A stretch of DNA of 64,000 nucleotides from Fimbriimonadales bacterium (GTDB lineage: Bacteria; Armatimonadota; Fimbriimonadia; Fimbriimonadales; GBS-DC). Below, piece after piece: positions 28,274 through 36,039 of this stretch (its first letter is position 1; each line of letters begins with the position of its first letter). Location: contig BPGO01000001.1 of assembly GCA_026003075.1 (NCBI GenBank), positions 62,001-126,000 on the forward strand. The letters are read 5' to 3'. Below the pieces are notes generated by a model. It was given only the letters and a program-made list of their open reading frames with translations, did no database searches and was not told the DNA's origin. The position numbers and the translations under genes were made by a program.

Positions 28274-28409
28274 ACTGTTTCATTCCTTGTTCCCCTCTTC
28301 CGCTACTGTGGGGAGGGGAAACTTGATTAATTCCCGTAATATCATCATAACGCGCCCCTGCCAAGCGTGGCATAATCGATTCAGCAGTCCAGAAGGGGAG
28401 GTGGATCGA

Positions 28410-28499
28410 TTGGTTTCAGCCTTAGCCTTGGCTCTTGCCGTTGCCTGTCTCGTGGGGGCTTATAGCCTGCTGCGCGACGCACTCGATGAGGTCTGGTAA
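28410..28499 (+). CDS. Possible small single-helix membrane protein
   Basis: A short frame from a TTG at 28410, 8 nt after GGGGAGG (28396-28402), encodes 29 residues: one hydrophobic helix (ALALALAVACLVGAY) and an acidic tail ending DALDEVW. A GTG at 28401 would give 32 residues. CATAAT at 28370-28375 could be its -10. There is no known family; coding is inferred from the ribosome-binding site and membrane-helix composition only. Confidence 0.35.
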   Translation: MVSALALALAVACLVGAYSLLRDALDEVW

Positions 28500-28556
28500 T
28501 CGAAGCGCGGACATCCCTGTCCGTGTGTGGTGGACGCGCGCCACCGAGAACCGGTG

Positions 28557-28844
28557 CTAAGTATCGATCGGTTCCACATAAATCAGGCTCGCGAGTTGCG
28601 CGTCCACGGCGATTGTAGACAGCCCCACTCGTACGGCGTAGGTCGGGAAGCGTTGCTGCAAGTAGAGCCTTGCGCCGGGCACGATGCCCAGCGCGCTTAA
28701 CTTGCGCCAGTGCCCATCGTGGTCAGGGACGACCCGTACGATGCGCGCCTGGGCGCCTGTCGGCAGCTGCGTCAATGGGAGGGCGCGTCCTGCGCTCTCC
28801 CCGTCCGCTTCCGCCGTGCCCATTCGACTAAGCTCTTGATCCAT
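28557..28844 (-). CDS. feoA: FeoA-domain protein
   Basis: 95 residues. The FeoA SH3-like fold begins near residue 24 (LTQLPTGAQARIVRVV) and contains GHWRKLSALGIVPGARLYL and VRVGLSTIAVD, all typical. FeoA is thought to support Fe(II) uptake by FeoB at the cytoplasmic face. AGGAG lies 5 nt before the ATG at 28844, inside the zinc-ribbon gene, so the two genes overlap by 73 nt in different frames. An alternative TTG start at 28775 would overlap the upstream stop in TTGA and give a FeoA of ordinary length. It is the last gene of the feo operon. Confidence 0.85.
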   Translation of the reverse strand: MDQELSRMGTAEADGESAGRALPLTQLPTGAQARIVRVVPDHDGHWRKLSALGIVPGARLYLQQRFPTYAVRVGLSTIAVDAQLASLIYVEPIDT

Positions 28845-28978
28845 TTCGGCTCCTGCGGTTGCTCATAGCCACAACGCGGGCACTTGACGAGTCGGCAGCC
28901 GCCGAACGCCGCACACCCACGACACGCCTTTTCAATACCTTCCTCGGTCAACTCGTGCCCGCAAAAACTGCATCTCAT
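28772..28978 (-). CDS. Small zinc-ribbon protein in feo operon
   Basis: 68 residues with eight Cys: CSFCG at the N-terminus, then CRGCAAFGGC and CPRCGYE. The first and last pairs look like a zinc ribbon or a small Fe/Zn site. A basic tail (WARRKRTGRAQ) follows. It lies between feoB-C (ATGA overlap at 28975-28978) and feoA. Small Cys-rich proteins often accompany FeoB, for example FeoC-like or FeoB-associated Cys-rich proteins, and may sense iron or assist assembly. No exact family is recognised. Confidence 0.7.
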   Translation of the reverse strand: MRCSFCGHELTEEGIEKACRGCAAFGGCRLVKCPRCGYEQPQEPKWIKSLVEWARRKRTGRAQDAPSH

Positions 28979-30441
28979 CCGACCTGCACCCCCAACCCAC
29001 TGAGTAGTCGACTGAGCGCGAACCCGACACCAAACGCGACGGTCATCGCAATTGCGAACATGCCCAGCGCCGTCTTCCAGCCGCGCTCCTTAATCGTAAC
29101 CAGAAACTGCGCCACGCACGGCACAAACAGGGTCAGCACAACTGCCGTAATCAGCATATCGTTGCCTGAGAGCATCCCCTTCTCGTGGAGGTCATACAAT
29201 CCGGCTGCGCCGTAATCGCGTCGGAAGAAGCCGAACAGGAACGCTACGCTCGCTTCAGCAGGCAGATTCAGCAACCGTGTGAGCGGCGCCAGTAAGCGTA
29301 GTGCCAAATCGAATAGCCCCGTCAACTGCCCCACCCAGATAAGCACGCTGGCAATCAAAAACAGCGGGAGCACCTCCATGAAATACCACTGCAGCCGTGC
29401 CAGCGTTTTGAGCAGCACATTCGACAGGCTCGGCAAGCGCATCGGGGGTATTTCCATATAGAACGGCGTGGCGCGTCCGGGCAACACCTGCGCCGCCAGC
29501 CAGCCCGCAAGCAGAAACACCAGCACAATCACCCCTGCCCAAATCGCCAAGCCCAACGGATACGCCGACAGCAGCGCCAGCACGACGCCCAACTGTGCCG
29601 AGCAGGGAATCGTCAGAGTCAGTAAGAGCGTTGTGATAATCCGTTCGCGGCGCGTCTCCAGCACCCGCGTCACAACGGTCGCCATCGTATCGCAACCGAA
29701 GCCCAGCACGATGGGAATCACTGCCCGCCCATTCAGCCCCAGCGACTTGAATGCTCGATCAATCAGCATCGCCAAACGGGGCAGATAGCCCGTGTCTTCC
29801 AAGAGAGCGAACACCAGAAAGAAGAAGGTCACAATCGGCAGTATGAGCGCGATGGCGTAGGTCACGCCAAGTGTCCATACCCCATACTCCCCCACCAACA
29901 ACTCCTGAATCGGCGTCCACGGAACCACAGAGCGCACCAGATTCTCCACAAACGGATTGATGTGCCCCCCAAACAGATCCTCTTCAATCCATCCGACGAC
30001 CGTCCCGGCACCGAACACGCCCACGAACTGATACAGTCCAAAATAAAGCACGAGCGCGAGGATGGGAAATCCCGTCCACGGATTCATACAGAGCCAACCT
30101 ATCCAGTCGGCAAGGGTTTGCGGGCGTGGCGAACGAGTTGCTTGCGTGACCTGTGCCGCGATTTGCCGACCCCACTGCTGCCGCTGTTGCTCAATCTGCC
30201 ACGCGAGGGGCGTCTCACTCATTTGCTCCAATGTATCCTTGAGGCTGCGAATCCGCTCGACGGTTCCCCTGCCCTCCTGCGCCTCGACCTCATCCCAGAT
30301 TTCGGGGTCGCCTTGCAGCAGTAGCAATGCCATCGTTCGTGAGCTGAGCGCGTAGTCGCCGCGCAGCAGCTCGCCGATTTGCGCGATGGCATGTTCAATC
30401 GCGGGTGGGTAGGTCGGCGCAGGCGGCGGTGAGACGCTCAT
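28975..30441 (-). CDS. feoB: FeoB membrane-channel subunit (C-terminal part of split FeoB)
   Basis: 488 residues. The first ~110 (TYPPAIEHAIAQIGELL...) match the GDI/spacer domain that follows the G domain in ordinary FeoB. The rest carries two Gate/nucleoside-recognition-type halves with about 8-10 membrane helices (PILALVLYFGLYQFVG, ALLEDTGYLPRLAMLIDR, VLGFGCDTMATVVTR, TIPCSAQLGVVLALLSAY, LFGFFRRDYGAAGLYDL). The conserved Cys in GFGCDTMA and TIPCSAQ fits the Fe(II) path. The G domain is a separate gene upstream. AAGGAG lies 7 nt before the ATG at 30441, inside the G-domain gene, which supports a true second start and argues against a sequencing frameshift. Confidence 0.9.
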   Translation of the reverse strand: MSVSPPPAPTYPPAIEHAIAQIGELLRGDYALSSRTMALLLLQGDPEIWDEVEAQEGRGTVERIRSLKDTLEQMSETPLAWQIEQQRQQWGRQIAAQVTQATRSPRPQTLADWIGWLCMNPWTGFPILALVLYFGLYQFVGVFGAGTVVGWIEEDLFGGHINPFVENLVRSVVPWTPIQELLVGEYGVWTLGVTYAIALILPIVTFFFLVFALLEDTGYLPRLAMLIDRAFKSLGLNGRAVIPIVLGFGCDTMATVVTRVLETRRERIITTLLLTLTIPCSAQLGVVLALLSAYPLGLAIWAGVIVLVFLLAGWLAAQVLPGRATPFYMEIPPMRLPSLSNVLLKTLARLQWYFMEVLPLFLIASVLIWVGQLTGLFDLALRLLAPLTRLLNLPAEASVAFLFGFFRRDYGAAGLYDLHEKGMLSGNDMLITAVVLTLFVPCVAQFLVTIKERGWKTALGMFAIAMTVAFGVGFALSRLLSGLGVQVG

Positions 30442-30964
30442 AGATTAACTCCTTCACAGCTTCCACGCCCTGCCCTGAGAGGCAGACCGTCGGCAGCACA
30501 GGCACGCCTAACTGGTGCGCCAGCGTATCAATTTGGATACTCAGCCCAGCGCGCTCCAGCTCATCCATCATATTCAGCACCACCGCAACAGGCACACCCG
30601 TCTCCACCAACTGCATCGTCAGCGGCAGCATCCGAGCGAGATTCTTGGCGTCGATCACATGAAGCACCAGTGCGGGACGTTCGCGCAGCAAGATACGCCG
30701 CGCCACACGCTCCTCATCGGTAATCGGCATCAGTGAATACATGCCAGGCGAGTCGATAATCACGAATTCGCGTCCACGATAGCGCATCAACCCACGCGCG
30801 ACCTCCACCGTTGTGCCAGGGTAGTTTGATACCGTCACATAGCGTCCTGTCAGTTTATGGAACAGCACGCTTTTGCCCACATTCGGGTTGCCGACAATCA
30901 AAACGGTCGGTCTTGGACGCGCCTGCCTGCGCATCGGCTCCTCAACAACAGTAGCGGTTGCCAT
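30395..30964 (-). CDS. feoB: FeoB GTPase subunit (N-terminal part of split FeoB)
   Basis: 189 residues. G-protein motifs: G1 GNPNVGKS, G2 Thr in NYPGTTVEV, G3 DSPGMYSL (usually DLPGTYSL), G4 VLNMMDE, and a weak G5 near CLSGQGVEAV. The protein stops right after the G domain, where ordinary FeoB continues into the GDI and channel domains. The last 47 nt overlap feoB-C in another frame. It heads the feo operon: feoB-N, feoB-C, zinc ribbon, feoA. TATATT at 30978-30973 is 8 nt before the ATG, so the message is probably leaderless. No Fur or DtxR site was recognised. Confidence 0.9.
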   Translation of the reverse strand: MATATVVEEPMRRQARPRPTVLIVGNPNVGKSVLFHKLTGRYVTVSNYPGTTVEVARGLMRYRGREFVIIDSPGMYSLMPITDEERVARRILLRERPALVLHVIDAKNLARMLPLTMQLVETGVPVAVVLNMMDELERAGLSIQIDTLAHQLGVPVLPTVCLSGQGVEAVKELIYERLTAACADLPTRD

Positions 30965-31001
30965 TTTCCATAAATATACCCTTTAGCGTGGCTAAATATC
31001 A

Positions 31002-31144
31002 AGGGGGGCACGAGGGTGTTCGAAAAATCGCGTGGCAGGGAATAGAAGGGCGCACCCGCAGGTGCGCCCCTACACAACGACCTGTAGGGGCAGACCTGCG
31101 TGTCTGCCCCGCGCAAAGAGAATTTTCGAACTCTCAGGGGGGCA
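31002..31144. repeat. Nested palindromic element flanked by 9-bp direct repeats
   Basis: AGGGGGGCA occurs at 31002-31010 and again at 31136-31144. Inside lie an inverted repeat GTTCGAAAA (31018-31026) / TTTTCGAAC (31123-31131) and two perfect hairpins. The hairpins are GGGCGCACC/GGTGCGCCC (31048-31056/31061-31069) and GGGGCAGAC/GTCTGCCCC (31087-31095/31102-31110). The second hairpin recurs at 45123-45148. It resembles a REP/MITE-type non-coding element. It lies between the feo operon start and the MBL gene. Confidence 0.6.
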
Positions 31145-31151
31145 TAGCGTG

Positions 31152-31934
31152 TTAGGAAACCCCAGACGATGTTTTCAGCTCTACAACCTGCCCGTCATAT
31201 GCCAGTTCAATCCCATCGGGCAGCGCGGCGTTGGTGGACTCGTAGTCCAAATCGTGCGTTAGGTGCGTGAAGAGCGTGCGCTCTGCCTTAAGCTGCAGGG
31301 CGACCTCCACCGCCTTCTCGAAGTGGAAGTGGGTGGGATGAGGTTCGCGGCGCAAAGCGTCCAGGATCAACAATTTCAATCCGTGCAGCCGCTCCCAAGT
31401 GTCGGGAGGGATATAGCTCACATCGGTCACATAGGCAAATGCGCCGATACGAAACGCTAAGATAGGCATCTCCCCGTGAAATACGCGCAGTGGCTCAATG
31501 GTGAGGTCGCCTATTTGCAACACGCCATTAATCTCGCGGAACTCGATCTGGGGGGTGCTGACACCAGGCGGGTACGGGAAAAAGATGTATCGAAACACGC
31601 GCTTAAGGTCGTCTAACGCGCTGGGTTCGGCGTAGACAGGCACGGTGCGTCCCGTGTAGAGGGTGAAGCCGCGGAGATCGTCCAACCCCATGATGTGGTC
31701 GGCATGGGTATGGGTAATCAGCACGGCGTCCAGATGCTGGTCTAATCCCGTGCGCAGGAGTTGCAGACGCAGTTCAGGAGGCGTATCGATGAGAATCTGC
31801 GTTTCACCGTGCTGGATATGAACGCTGGGTCGGGTGCGGTGATTGCGTGGGTCTGAGGAGGTGCAGACGGCGCAGCGGCATCCCAGTTGCGGCACGCCCA
31901 TCGATGTGCCACAGCCCAGAATGGTGATCCGCAC
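31152..31934 (-). CDS. MBL-fold metal-dependent hydrolase, PhnP-like
   Basis: 260 residues. The N-terminal MRITILGCGTSMGVPQLGC with CAVC is typical of PhnP/lipoate-protein-type MBL enzymes. The metal motif HTHADH (VLITHTHADHIMGLDD) and later His in RVFHGEMP and FTHLTHDLD, plus Asp in YVTDVSY, are present. PhnP is a phosphodiesterase for cyclic ribose phosphates; the substrate here is unknown. It lies 6 nt after plsX and is the last gene of the DUF177-rpmF-plsX operon. Confidence 0.85.
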   Translation of the reverse strand: MRITILGCGTSMGVPQLGCRCAVCTSSDPRNHRTRPSVHIQHGETQILIDTPPELRLQLLRTGLDQHLDAVLITHTHADHIMGLDDLRGFTLYTGRTVPVYAEPSALDDLKRVFRYIFFPYPPGVSTPQIEFREINGVLQIGDLTIEPLRVFHGEMPILAFRIGAFAYVTDVSYIPPDTWERLHGLKLLILDALRREPHPTHFHFEKAVEVALQLKAERTLFTHLTHDLDYESTNAALPDGIELAYDGQVVELKTSSGVS

Positions 31935-31940
31935 CGCGTG

Positions 31941-32948
31941 TTAGCCCTCCTTTTCTTGGTGGAGCAAGGTGAGCGCGTGGCGGAGCGTGGGAATGAGCCG
32001 ATTCGCCACGGCTTGCGCCGCCACAGAAATCGCTTGGCGCACGGCGTAGCTGTCGGAGCGCCCATGCCCGATGATGCAGACCCCATCCACGCCCAGTAAC
32101 GGTGCGCCACCCCATTCCCGATAATCCAGCCGCCGTTTGATGCGCCCGAACGCCGGTCGCAGCAGCGCGAGGGGGAGTTTATTCAGCACATTGCGGGTGA
32201 GCTCCTCCTTGACGACCTTCAACACGATTTCCGCCACGCCCTCGCTGGTCTTCAAAAAGACATTGCCCACGAACCCGTCGCACACCACCACATCGGCGAT
32301 GCCCTCAAAGAAGGTTTTGCCCTCCACGTTGCCCACGAACTCCTCGCCAAGCTGGCTCTGGAGGAGTTGGTACGCTTCTTTGGTGACGCTGTTGCCTTTG
32401 GTGGCTTCCTCGCCGATGTTGAGCAATCCGACGCGCGGGTTGGGGATTTCCAGCACCTGCGCGGCGTAGATTTGACCCATCAGCGCGAAATCAAGCAAGT
32501 GGCGCGGGGAGCAGTCGACCGTTGCGCCGCTATCGAGCAATACGCACCGCCCCGTATAAGTGGGCAGTACCGTCGCGATGGCGGGGCGATCAACATAGGG
32601 CAGCCCACCCCAGAGCAGCTTCGCCGTGACCCCGACCGCGCCCGTGTTGCCCATCGACACCAGTGCGTCCGCCTTGCCCTCTTTGACAAGTTTGGCAGCG
32701 ACCACCAGCGACGAGTCGCGCTTGCGCCGAATCGCCATCACAGGCGCGTCGTCCATCGTAATCACCTGTGAGGCGTGATGGACGAGCAGGTTCGCAGGGC
32801 GTCCGCGTTTGGGCAGCAGCGGTTCGATTTGGGCAGTATCACCCACCAGCAGGATTTCAAAGCTCACCTGCCGCGCGGTCTCCAGCGCACCCGCTACGAT
32901 TTCTTGAGGGGCATAATCGCCCCCCATCGCGTCGACGGCGATACGCAT
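31941..32948 (-). CDS. plsX: PlsX, phosphate acyltransferase
   Basis: 335 residues starting MRIAVDAMGGDYAPQEIVAG, the family's diagnostic N-terminus. SMGNTGAVGVTAKLL, LLNIGEEATKGN and VVCDGFVGNVFLKTSEG are also characteristic. PlsX converts acyl-ACP plus phosphate to acyl-phosphate for PlsY in phospholipid synthesis. It starts 3 nt after rpmF, the common bacterial DUF177-rpmF-plsX order. Normally fabH follows; here an MBL hydrolase does. Confidence 0.97.
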   Translation of the reverse strand: MRIAVDAMGGDYAPQEIVAGALETARQVSFEILLVGDTAQIEPLLPKRGRPANLLVHHASQVITMDDAPVMAIRRKRDSSLVVAAKLVKEGKADALVSMGNTGAVGVTAKLLWGGLPYVDRPAIATVLPTYTGRCVLLDSGATVDCSPRHLLDFALMGQIYAAQVLEIPNPRVGLLNIGEEATKGNSVTKEAYQLLQSQLGEEFVGNVEGKTFFEGIADVVVCDGFVGNVFLKTSEGVAEIVLKVVKEELTRNVLNKLPLALLRPAFGRIKRRLDYREWGGAPLLGVDGVCIIGHGRSDSYAVRQAISVAAQAVANRLIPTLRHALTLLHQEKEG

Positions 32949-32951
32949 CGC

Positions 32952-33152
32952 TTACTCGTCAGTGGGCACCGATTCCGTAATCGCCGCTTCGTATTTACGC
33001 TTCTTGTAGTAGCCGCACACGGGACAAGCGCGATGCGGTAATACCATCGCGCCGCAGTGGGTGCAACGGCTCAAGCCGGGCATCTCCAGTTTATAGTGCG
33101 TGCGGCGTTTTGCGCCCCGCGCGTGCGAATGTCGTCGTTTCGGGTTTGCCAT
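32952..33152 (-). CDS. rpmF: Ribosomal protein bL32
   Basis: 66 residues from the ATG at 33152 (MANPKRRHSHARGAKRRTHY), behind GGAGG; a longer frame to 33233 is a misread start. The zinc ribbon CTHC...CPVC is followed by GYYKKRKYEA. It is part of the 50S subunit. The tail (AITESVPTDE) is short and acidic. It lies between the DUF177 gene and plsX. Confidence 0.97.
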   Translation of the reverse strand: MANPKRRHSHARGAKRRTHYKLEMPGLSRCTHCGAMVLPHRACPVCGYYKKRKYEAAITESVPTDE

Positions 33153-33168
33153 CGTTTGCCTCCTTGTC

Positions 33169-33705
33169 TTACTCCTCGCTATACCAAGCGCGCGCCAGCG
33201 CCTCGAATGCAGGATGTCCCGCTCGTGGCGCACAGTCGCAAGCGCCTTCGTTCAGGTTCTGCCCGCAGGTCGGACACAAGCCCTTGCAATCCGCCCTGCA
33301 TACAGGCGCTATCGGCAACTCCAGCAACAGATATTGCCGTAGCAAATCATCGGCGTACAGATAGTTCCCCTCGAACACGGGGAACGAGTCCCGATCTTCC
33401 ACTTCGGCGTAGCCATACGCGCTCAAGCCCGCAGGAGTGCCCACTAAGGGGAACTCTTCGTGAATCTCGAACGCGACGGGCAGCTGAAAGTAGCTAAGGC
33501 AGCGTCCGCACTCCAGCCATACAATGGTTTCAAACCTACCTGCAAGGCGCAGAATGCGTCCACCGCTCTCCGCGACCAGCGTCCCGTGAATTGGTTCCGC
33601 CAGCGGGGGAGCCTCTTCCCGCTCCAACCAGATTTCGATCGGGTACTCTACGCGCCGTCCAGGATGCTGGACGACATCATTTAAATCTAATCGATACCCA
33701 TTCAT
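33169..33705 (-). CDS. DUF177 (YceD-family) protein
   Basis: 178 residues. The family pattern is clear: an N-terminal beta region, LECGRCLSYFQLPVAFEIHEEFPL in the centre (an xCxRCL motif), and a C-terminal CRADCKGLCPTCGQNLNEGACDC Cys cluster. DUF177 proteins are linked to 23S rRNA accumulation and almost always sit directly before rpmF, as here. The ATG follows a GGGGGAG-type site; a 16-bp palindrome lies in the short leader. Confidence 0.92.
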   Translation of the reverse strand: MNGYRLDLNDVVQHPGRRVEYPIEIWLEREEAPPLAEPIHGTLVAESGGRILRLAGRFETIVWLECGRCLSYFQLPVAFEIHEEFPLVGTPAGLSAYGYAEVEDRDSFPVFEGNYLYADDLLRQYLLLELPIAPVCRADCKGLCPTCGQNLNEGACDCAPRAGHPAFEALARAWYSEE

Positions 33706-33718
33706 GGCAGCTCCCCCT

Positions 33719-33748
33719 GTAGCCTGCAGGCTACGAATAGAAAGTATA
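33719..33748 (-). promoter_or_regulatory. Promoter and palindrome before DUF177-rpmF-plsX
   Basis: A perfect 16-bp palindrome GTAGCCTGCAGGCTAC spans 33719-33734, just upstream of the ribosome-binding site. TATACT on the minus strand (33748-33743) is the likely -10. The hairpin would form at the 5' end of the mRNA and might control or stabilise it. Confidence 0.5.
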
Positions 33749-33773
33749 CCCTATCCCATGCCTTCGCGCAATA

Positions 33774-34412
33774 TTGATAGGAAAAACGCCGCGCGGAGCG
33801 AACCTCAAACGCGTGCGTCTGGGGATCTTCGGCGGCACATTTGACCCTGTGCATTACGGACACTTACGCCTTGCGGAAGAGGCACGGGAGGCGGCGAACC
33901 TGGAGCGTGTGCTGTTTGTGCCTGCTTCCGTGTCGCCGTTTCGAACCAATGAACCACTCAGCGCGGCGGAAGCCCGCGTGCAGATGGCGCGCCTCGCCGT
34001 GCAACACAACCCCCACTTCGAAATCTCCGAGATAGAGGTTAGGCGTGGGGGCGTTTCCTACACGGTCGATACCGTGCGCGTCATTCGCCAACAGTACCCC
34101 GAAGCGGAGCTGTTTCTCATTCTGGGCGCCGACGCGCTGCAGGGCTTTATGGACTGGCGTGAGCCGTACTTAATCGCTCACGAATGCCACCTGCTGGTGG
34201 GTGTGCGTCCAAACTACGACCTGCGGAAGACGCTGAAACAACTCCCGGAACCCATCCGACAGCGCGTGCAACGGGTACCGATGACCCCGATGGGCATCAG
34301 CGCAAGCAATATCCGAGAGCACGTGCGCACAGGGCGATCGATTCGCTATCTGACACCCCAAGATGTGATAGAATATATCCAGCAACATCGGCTGTATCGG
34401 GAGCCAGAGTGA
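33774..34412 (+). CDS. nadD: NadD, nicotinate-nucleotide adenylyltransferase
   Basis: 212 residues from a TTG at 33774. The core starts at RLGIFGGTFDPVHYGHLRLA, with the nucleotidyltransferase GGTFDPxHxGH motif, and ends with the ISASNIREHVRTGRSIRYL (SxTxxR-type) motif. A GTG at 33813 would give a NadD of standard length (199 residues) and is the better biological start, although GGAG at 33795 is rather far from it. NadD makes deamido-NAD in the cytoplasm. rsfS follows by 1 nt, the usual bacterial pairing. Confidence 0.92.
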   Translation: MIGKTPRGANLKRVRLGIFGGTFDPVHYGHLRLAEEAREAANLERVLFVPASVSPFRTNEPLSAAEARVQMARLAVQHNPHFEISEIEVRRGGVSYTVDTVRVIRQQYPEAELFLILGADALQGFMDWREPYLIAHECHLLVGVRPNYDLRKTLKQLPEPIRQRVQRVPMTPMGISASNIREHVRTGRSIRYLTPQDVIEYIQQHRLYREPE

Positions 34413-34413
34413 T

Positions 34414-34812
34414 ATGACAACGGAACAGAAGCGTCAAATGATTCAGAATGCAGCAGAAGACGCCAAGGCAGAGCGCATCAACGCGCTCGATTTACACGGC
34501 AAAACCCTGATCGCGGACTATTTTATCGTGTGCAGTGGCAACTCGGATGTGCATATCCGTACCATCGCGGATAAGATCCAGGACGCCCTGCGCGATCAAG
34601 GCGAGCGCGTCCTGCGCGTAGAGGGCTACCGCGAGGCGACTTGGGTGCTCCTGGACTATGGCGATGTGGTGGTGCATATCATGCGGGAGGAAGCGCGTCA
34701 GCACTATGGACTGGAGGCGTTCTGGCAGAACGCGCCACTGATTGAGAGTCTCAGGGAACATACGAGCGATGAACCTCGGAAGCGAGCTAGATCCGAAACG
34801 GGAAGAGATTGA
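34414..34812 (+). CDS. rsfS: RsfS, ribosomal silencing factor
   Basis: 132 residues. The motifs IADYFIVCSGNSDVHIRTIADKI, WVLLDYGDVVVHIMREEARQHYGLEAFW are diagnostic. RsfS binds uL14 and blocks subunit joining when nutrients are short. It follows nadD immediately. Its C-terminal tail (TSDEPRKRARSETGRD) is longer than usual because the frame overlaps the next gene by 44 nt. Confidence 0.95.
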   Translation: MTTEQKRQMIQNAAEDAKAERINALDLHGKTLIADYFIVCSGNSDVHIRTIADKIQDALRDQGERVLRVEGYREATWVLLDYGDVVVHIMREEARQHYGLEAFWQNAPLIESLREHTSDEPRKRARSETGRD

Positions 34813-35437
34813 GCGATTGCTCCGTCTGGCGCATATCCATCAGGTGCGCGGCGAGCGGAGCAAAGCAAAAGAACTACTCCAGCAAGCGTTGGAGCTGGAC
34901 GCCGAGAACGCGGCTGTATGGGAGCTGCTGGGCGATTACCAGCGCGAAGCAGGCGACTGGCAAAGCGCACACGACGCCTATAAAAAAGCGCACGAGCTGG
35001 ACCCCAGCAACGCCCCCGTCGAGCGGAAATATGCCGAAGCCGTCCTGCAACTCACACGCCAGCAAGAGCAATATCAGCAGTGGGAGCGCGCCTTGGAAGG
35101 AAAAGGTACGGGCGACGCGATCGCTCTTCCCCGCAATCCGGGGCTGGCGTTCCTGCTCTCACTGCTCATGCCAGGCGTGGGACAACTCTATAACGGACAG
35201 TTCGTCAAAGGGGGCGTTATTTTGGGGATTATGGTGGTGGGGGTTATCATCTTCCTGACCACGCCCGGGGGAAGTGACTTCATCTATAACCTGCTGGCGT
35301 ATTTAGTAAACCCATCGCGCGTGCGCGGCGGGATGAGCGGGGTGCAACTCTTCGCTGCGCTGATGATGTTCCTCGCGTGGGTCTACGCCTTTATCGACGC
35401 TCCGCTCAGCGCCGCCGCACGCAACCGATTGATTTAG
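34769..35437 (+). CDS. TPR protein with TM2-like membrane domain
   Basis: 222 residues from the ATG at 34769. Two to three TPR units (residues about 10-100: IHQVRGERSKAKELLQQALE, LLGDYQREAGDWQSAHDAY) come before two or three membrane segments. Those begin LAFLLSLLMPGVGQLYNGQF, a TM2/DUF5683-type motif common in small membrane proteins. The gene overlaps rsfS by 44 nt. The role is unknown; TPRs suggest partner binding at the membrane. Confidence 0.7.
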   Translation: MNLGSELDPKREEIERLLRLAHIHQVRGERSKAKELLQQALELDAENAAVWELLGDYQREAGDWQSAHDAYKKAHELDPSNAPVERKYAEAVLQLTRQQEQYQQWERALEGKGTGDAIALPRNPGLAFLLSLLMPGVGQLYNGQFVKGGVILGIMVVGVIIFLTTPGGSDFIYNLLAYLVNPSRVRGGMSGVQLFAALMMFLAWVYAFIDAPLSAAARNRLI

Positions 35438-35479
35438 CGGGGCGCGTCTCACCGGACTTCCACAGGGAGCAATTCGTTC

Positions 35480-35683
35480 CTAAGGACCACTTGCGCCCGT
35501 GCCTGGTTGTACGCCCGTGGGTGGTGCTTGATTGCCAAACGGGTTCGACTCGCTGCCGAAGGTCTTTTCCACCACCGTATCCCTGCTTCCCTTCCCTGTG
35601 TTCGAGAAATACCATGCGCCCACTAAGCCCAGTACCAGCACGATAGCCACAATCACTGCCCAAGTCGGGATCTCTTTCTTCAT
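35480..35683 (-). CDS. Small membrane-anchored hypothetical protein
   Basis: 67 residues from the ATG at 35683, with AGGAGT before it on the minus strand. One helix (WAVIVAIVLVLGLVGAWYF) is followed by a Gly/Pro-rich tail (SNPFGNQAPPTGVQPGTG) that would face outside. It lies directly downstream of the broken prepilin gene, from which a hairpin separates it. This neighbour pairing suggests an accessory role with the pilin. No family recognised. Confidence 0.6.
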   Translation of the reverse strand: MKKEIPTWAVIVAIVLVLGLVGAWYFSNTGKGSRDTVVEKTFGSESNPFGNQAPPTGVQPGTGASGP

Positions 35684-35699
35684 AACGGACTCCTTCAGA

Positions 35700-35725
35700 A
35701 TATAGGGGGGCATAGCCCCCCATAT
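35700..35725 (-). terminator. GC-rich hairpin after prepilin remnant
   Basis: GGGGGG (35705-35710) pairs with CCCCCC (35716-35721), closed by C-G with a 3-nt loop and extended by AT pairs. It sits 4 bp after the pseudogene stop. No clear U-tract. Confidence 0.5.
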
Positions 35726-35729
35726 GCGA

Positions 35730-36039
35730 CTACATCGTCGGTTGACAGCGTTGGTCAATGGACGGATTATCGCCTGGGTAAGCGACCATCGGGTTCCAAT
35801 GAACGCCCGCAGGGTTGTAGTTAACACAGGTGAAGTTCTGGGCACCGGAACTCACACGCTCCTGCACCATGCCACGATGCTGAGTTGACGAGAGGCGCAG
35901 ATTCGGGTCGGTCTGTGTGAGCCACGACTCGGTCGCACGAAGCGGATACCATTTGCTGTGTCCGTCAGCGAAAGTAATGTTGTGCCCCTCGTGACGCCCA
36001 GAAATACCGAAGAGCGAGTTAACTGGACCCGACACATTA
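35730..36039 (-). pseudogene. C-terminal remnant of a prepilin-type (DUF1559-like) gene, cut by an IS
   Basis: About 100 codons remain. They contain GHNITFADGHSKWYPLRATE, the C-terminal motif of the prepilins at 27428 and 36889. There is no [10 protein letters not shown] start: the frame runs into the IS5-like element at 36040. The N-terminal half is not found on the other side of the IS, where the terminator hairpin of the next prepilin gene begins at once. An insertion followed by a neighbouring deletion would explain this. A GTG at 36035 is not credible as a start. Confidence 0.75.

Noticed and set aside
30395-30441. FeoB split as a sequencing frameshift
   Set aside because: A strong AAGGAG at ideal spacing precedes the second ATG, and the break is at a domain border. 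A true split is more likely, though raw reads would settle it.
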